64,000 nucleotides of DNA from positions 1 through 64,000 of the forward strand of contig NZ_WRPK01000010.1 of NCBI RefSeq assembly GCF_009755815.1, written 5' to 3'. Of the stretch, positions 63,473 through 64,000 are shown piece after piece. This DNA is from Flavisphingomonas formosensis (GTDB taxonomy: Bacteria > Pseudomonadota > Alphaproteobacteria > Sphingomonadales > Sphingomonadaceae). Position 1 is the stretch's first letter. Every line of letters starts with the position of its first letter. Position numbers and translations under genes: made by a program. Under the pieces are notes generated by a model. That model saw nothing but the letters and a program-made list of their open reading frames with translations. It made no database searches and was not told where the DNA came from.

Positions 63473-63967
63473 ATGGATGTCATTCCGGACGACGAGGATC
63501 CTCTCCGGCTCGACCGGCAGGTCTGCTTTCCGCTCTATGCGGCGTCTAATCTGCTCACCCGGCTTTATCGCCCGGTGCTGGCGAGGCTTGGGCTCACCTA
63601 CCCGCAATATCTGGTCATGCTCGTCCTGTGGGAAGATTCGCCCCGGAGCGTGGGCGCGCTCGGCGAGGCGCTGTATCTGGATAGCGGCACGCTCACCCCG
63701 TTGTTGAAGCGCATGGAACAGGCTGGGCTGGTCGAACGAAAACGCGACCCGCAGGATGAACGACGTGTCCAGATCCACCTCACCGCCGCGGGCCGCGCGT
63801 TGCGGGAACCGGCGCTCGACGTGCCGGCCACCTTGGCCCGCGGATTCAACGGATCGCCAGAGAATCTGATTACGCTGCGCGACACGGTGCGCGCCTTGAT
63901 CGACACTTTGACAGACCATGCCGGCATCGCCGGCGCGATACGCGAGCAAGGAGAGCGAGGATCATGA
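63473..63967 (+). CDS. ohrR: Organic hydroperoxide regulator OhrR (MarR family)
   Basis: A 164-residue MarR regulator with the OhrR hallmark LRLDRQVCFPLYAASNLLTR, including the peroxide-sensing Cys18, then RLGLTYPQYLVMLVLWE and the winged helix (GTLTPLLKRMEQAGLVERKR). Cys18 is the only cysteine, so it would be a one-Cys sensor relying on a small-molecule thiol. Its stop overlaps the next start (ATGA), which begins a glutathione peroxidase, not the usual ohr. A matching operator lies just upstream. Confidence 0.92.
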   Translation: MDVIPDDEDPLRLDRQVCFPLYAASNLLTRLYRPVLARLGLTYPQYLVMLVLWEDSPRSVGALGEALYLDSGTLTPLLKRMEQAGLVERKRDPQDERRVQIHLTAAGRALREPALDVPATLARGFNGSPENLITLRDTVRALIDTLTDHAGIAGAIREQGERGS

Positions 63968-64000
63968 CGACCGCCTATGATTTCACCGCCAAGTCGATCG
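63964..64000 (+). CDS. Glutathione peroxidase family, N-terminus only (cut by window end)
   Basis: Only 12 codons are present (MTTAYDFTAKSI), matching the usual N-terminus of bacterial glutathione/thiol peroxidases. ATG 63964 overlaps the ohrR stop, so it is co-translated with and probably controlled by OhrR. The identification rests on very few residues. Confidence 0.6.
   Translation, partial: MTTAYDFTAKSI

Overview
The window is high-GC DNA, about two-thirds G+C by eye. It carries dispersed REP-type palindromes (CGTCATCCCAGC...GCTGGGATGACG), closely packed genes and protein families typical of Sphingomonadales: TetR/LuxR-controlled acyl-CoA clusters, SnoaL/NTF2, EthD, LLM, KstD and KshA-like proteins. 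I infer an environmental alphaproteobacterium of the Sphingomonas/Sphingopyxis/Novosphingobium type. I found no rRNA, tRNA, CRISPR array, complete insertion sequence or prophage. No stretch above about 300 bp lacks a gene.

Positions 1-41.5k are an accessory catabolic region. (a) 140-7524 (minus) is an eight-gene operon headed by a TetR regulator: biotin carboxylase, separate biotin carrier protein, carboxyltransferase, an AttH/DUF7064-like protein, an APH-type kinase, a DUF6285-like small partner and an enoyl-CoA hydratase. (b) Divergent from it, 7749-12232 encodes an acyl-CoA ligase, a PECR-like enoyl-CoA reductase, a CoA-transferase and an enoyl-CoA hydratase. (c) 15621-22595 (minus) encodes an IVD-type acyl-CoA dehydrogenase, a PQQ/haem c alcohol dehydrogenase, a MaoC hydratase, an acyl-CoA ligase and an aldehyde dehydrogenase. 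The promoters of (a) and (c) carry nearly the same palindrome at the same place. I therefore read (a), (b) and (c) as one regulon that takes an alcohol through aldehyde, acid and CoA ester to beta-oxidation with a carboxylation step. The substrate cannot be read from the sequence.

Positions 22.7-41.4k hold further catabolic modules: a second TetR with SDRs and an epimerase-like protein; an MDR reductase with two alpha+beta-barrel proteins and an MFS permease; an epoxide-hydrolase-like enzyme with an NTF2 protein; a KstD-like dehydrogenase; a LysR regulator divergent from a KshA-like Rieske oxygenase; a FadD-type ligase with an HSL esterase; and a LuxR regulator, an SDR and an LLM flavoenzyme. 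KstD plus a KshA-like oxygenase suggests attack on steroid- or terpenoid-like rings.

Positions 41.6-64k are mostly housekeeping: pgl-zwf with a LacI regulator, a Pr6Pr-like membrane protein, secA, a GT39-like membrane glycosyltransferase, argJ, a GST, an inositol-monophosphatase-family enzyme, trxA and addA, a thioesterase, an SPFH lipoprotein, an EthD protein with an SDR, a TauD-like oxygenase, a flavin amine oxidase, an iron-permease-family protein, and ohrR leading into a truncated glutathione peroxidase gene at the right edge.

Oddities worth follow-up are the shared operator, the split carboxylase alpha subunit, the kinase pair resembling LvaA/LvaB, a protein with two tandem terminase-small-subunit-like domains and a REP palindrome in frame between them, zwf-pgl without edd, addA without addB, and ohrR coupled to a peroxidase instead of ohr.
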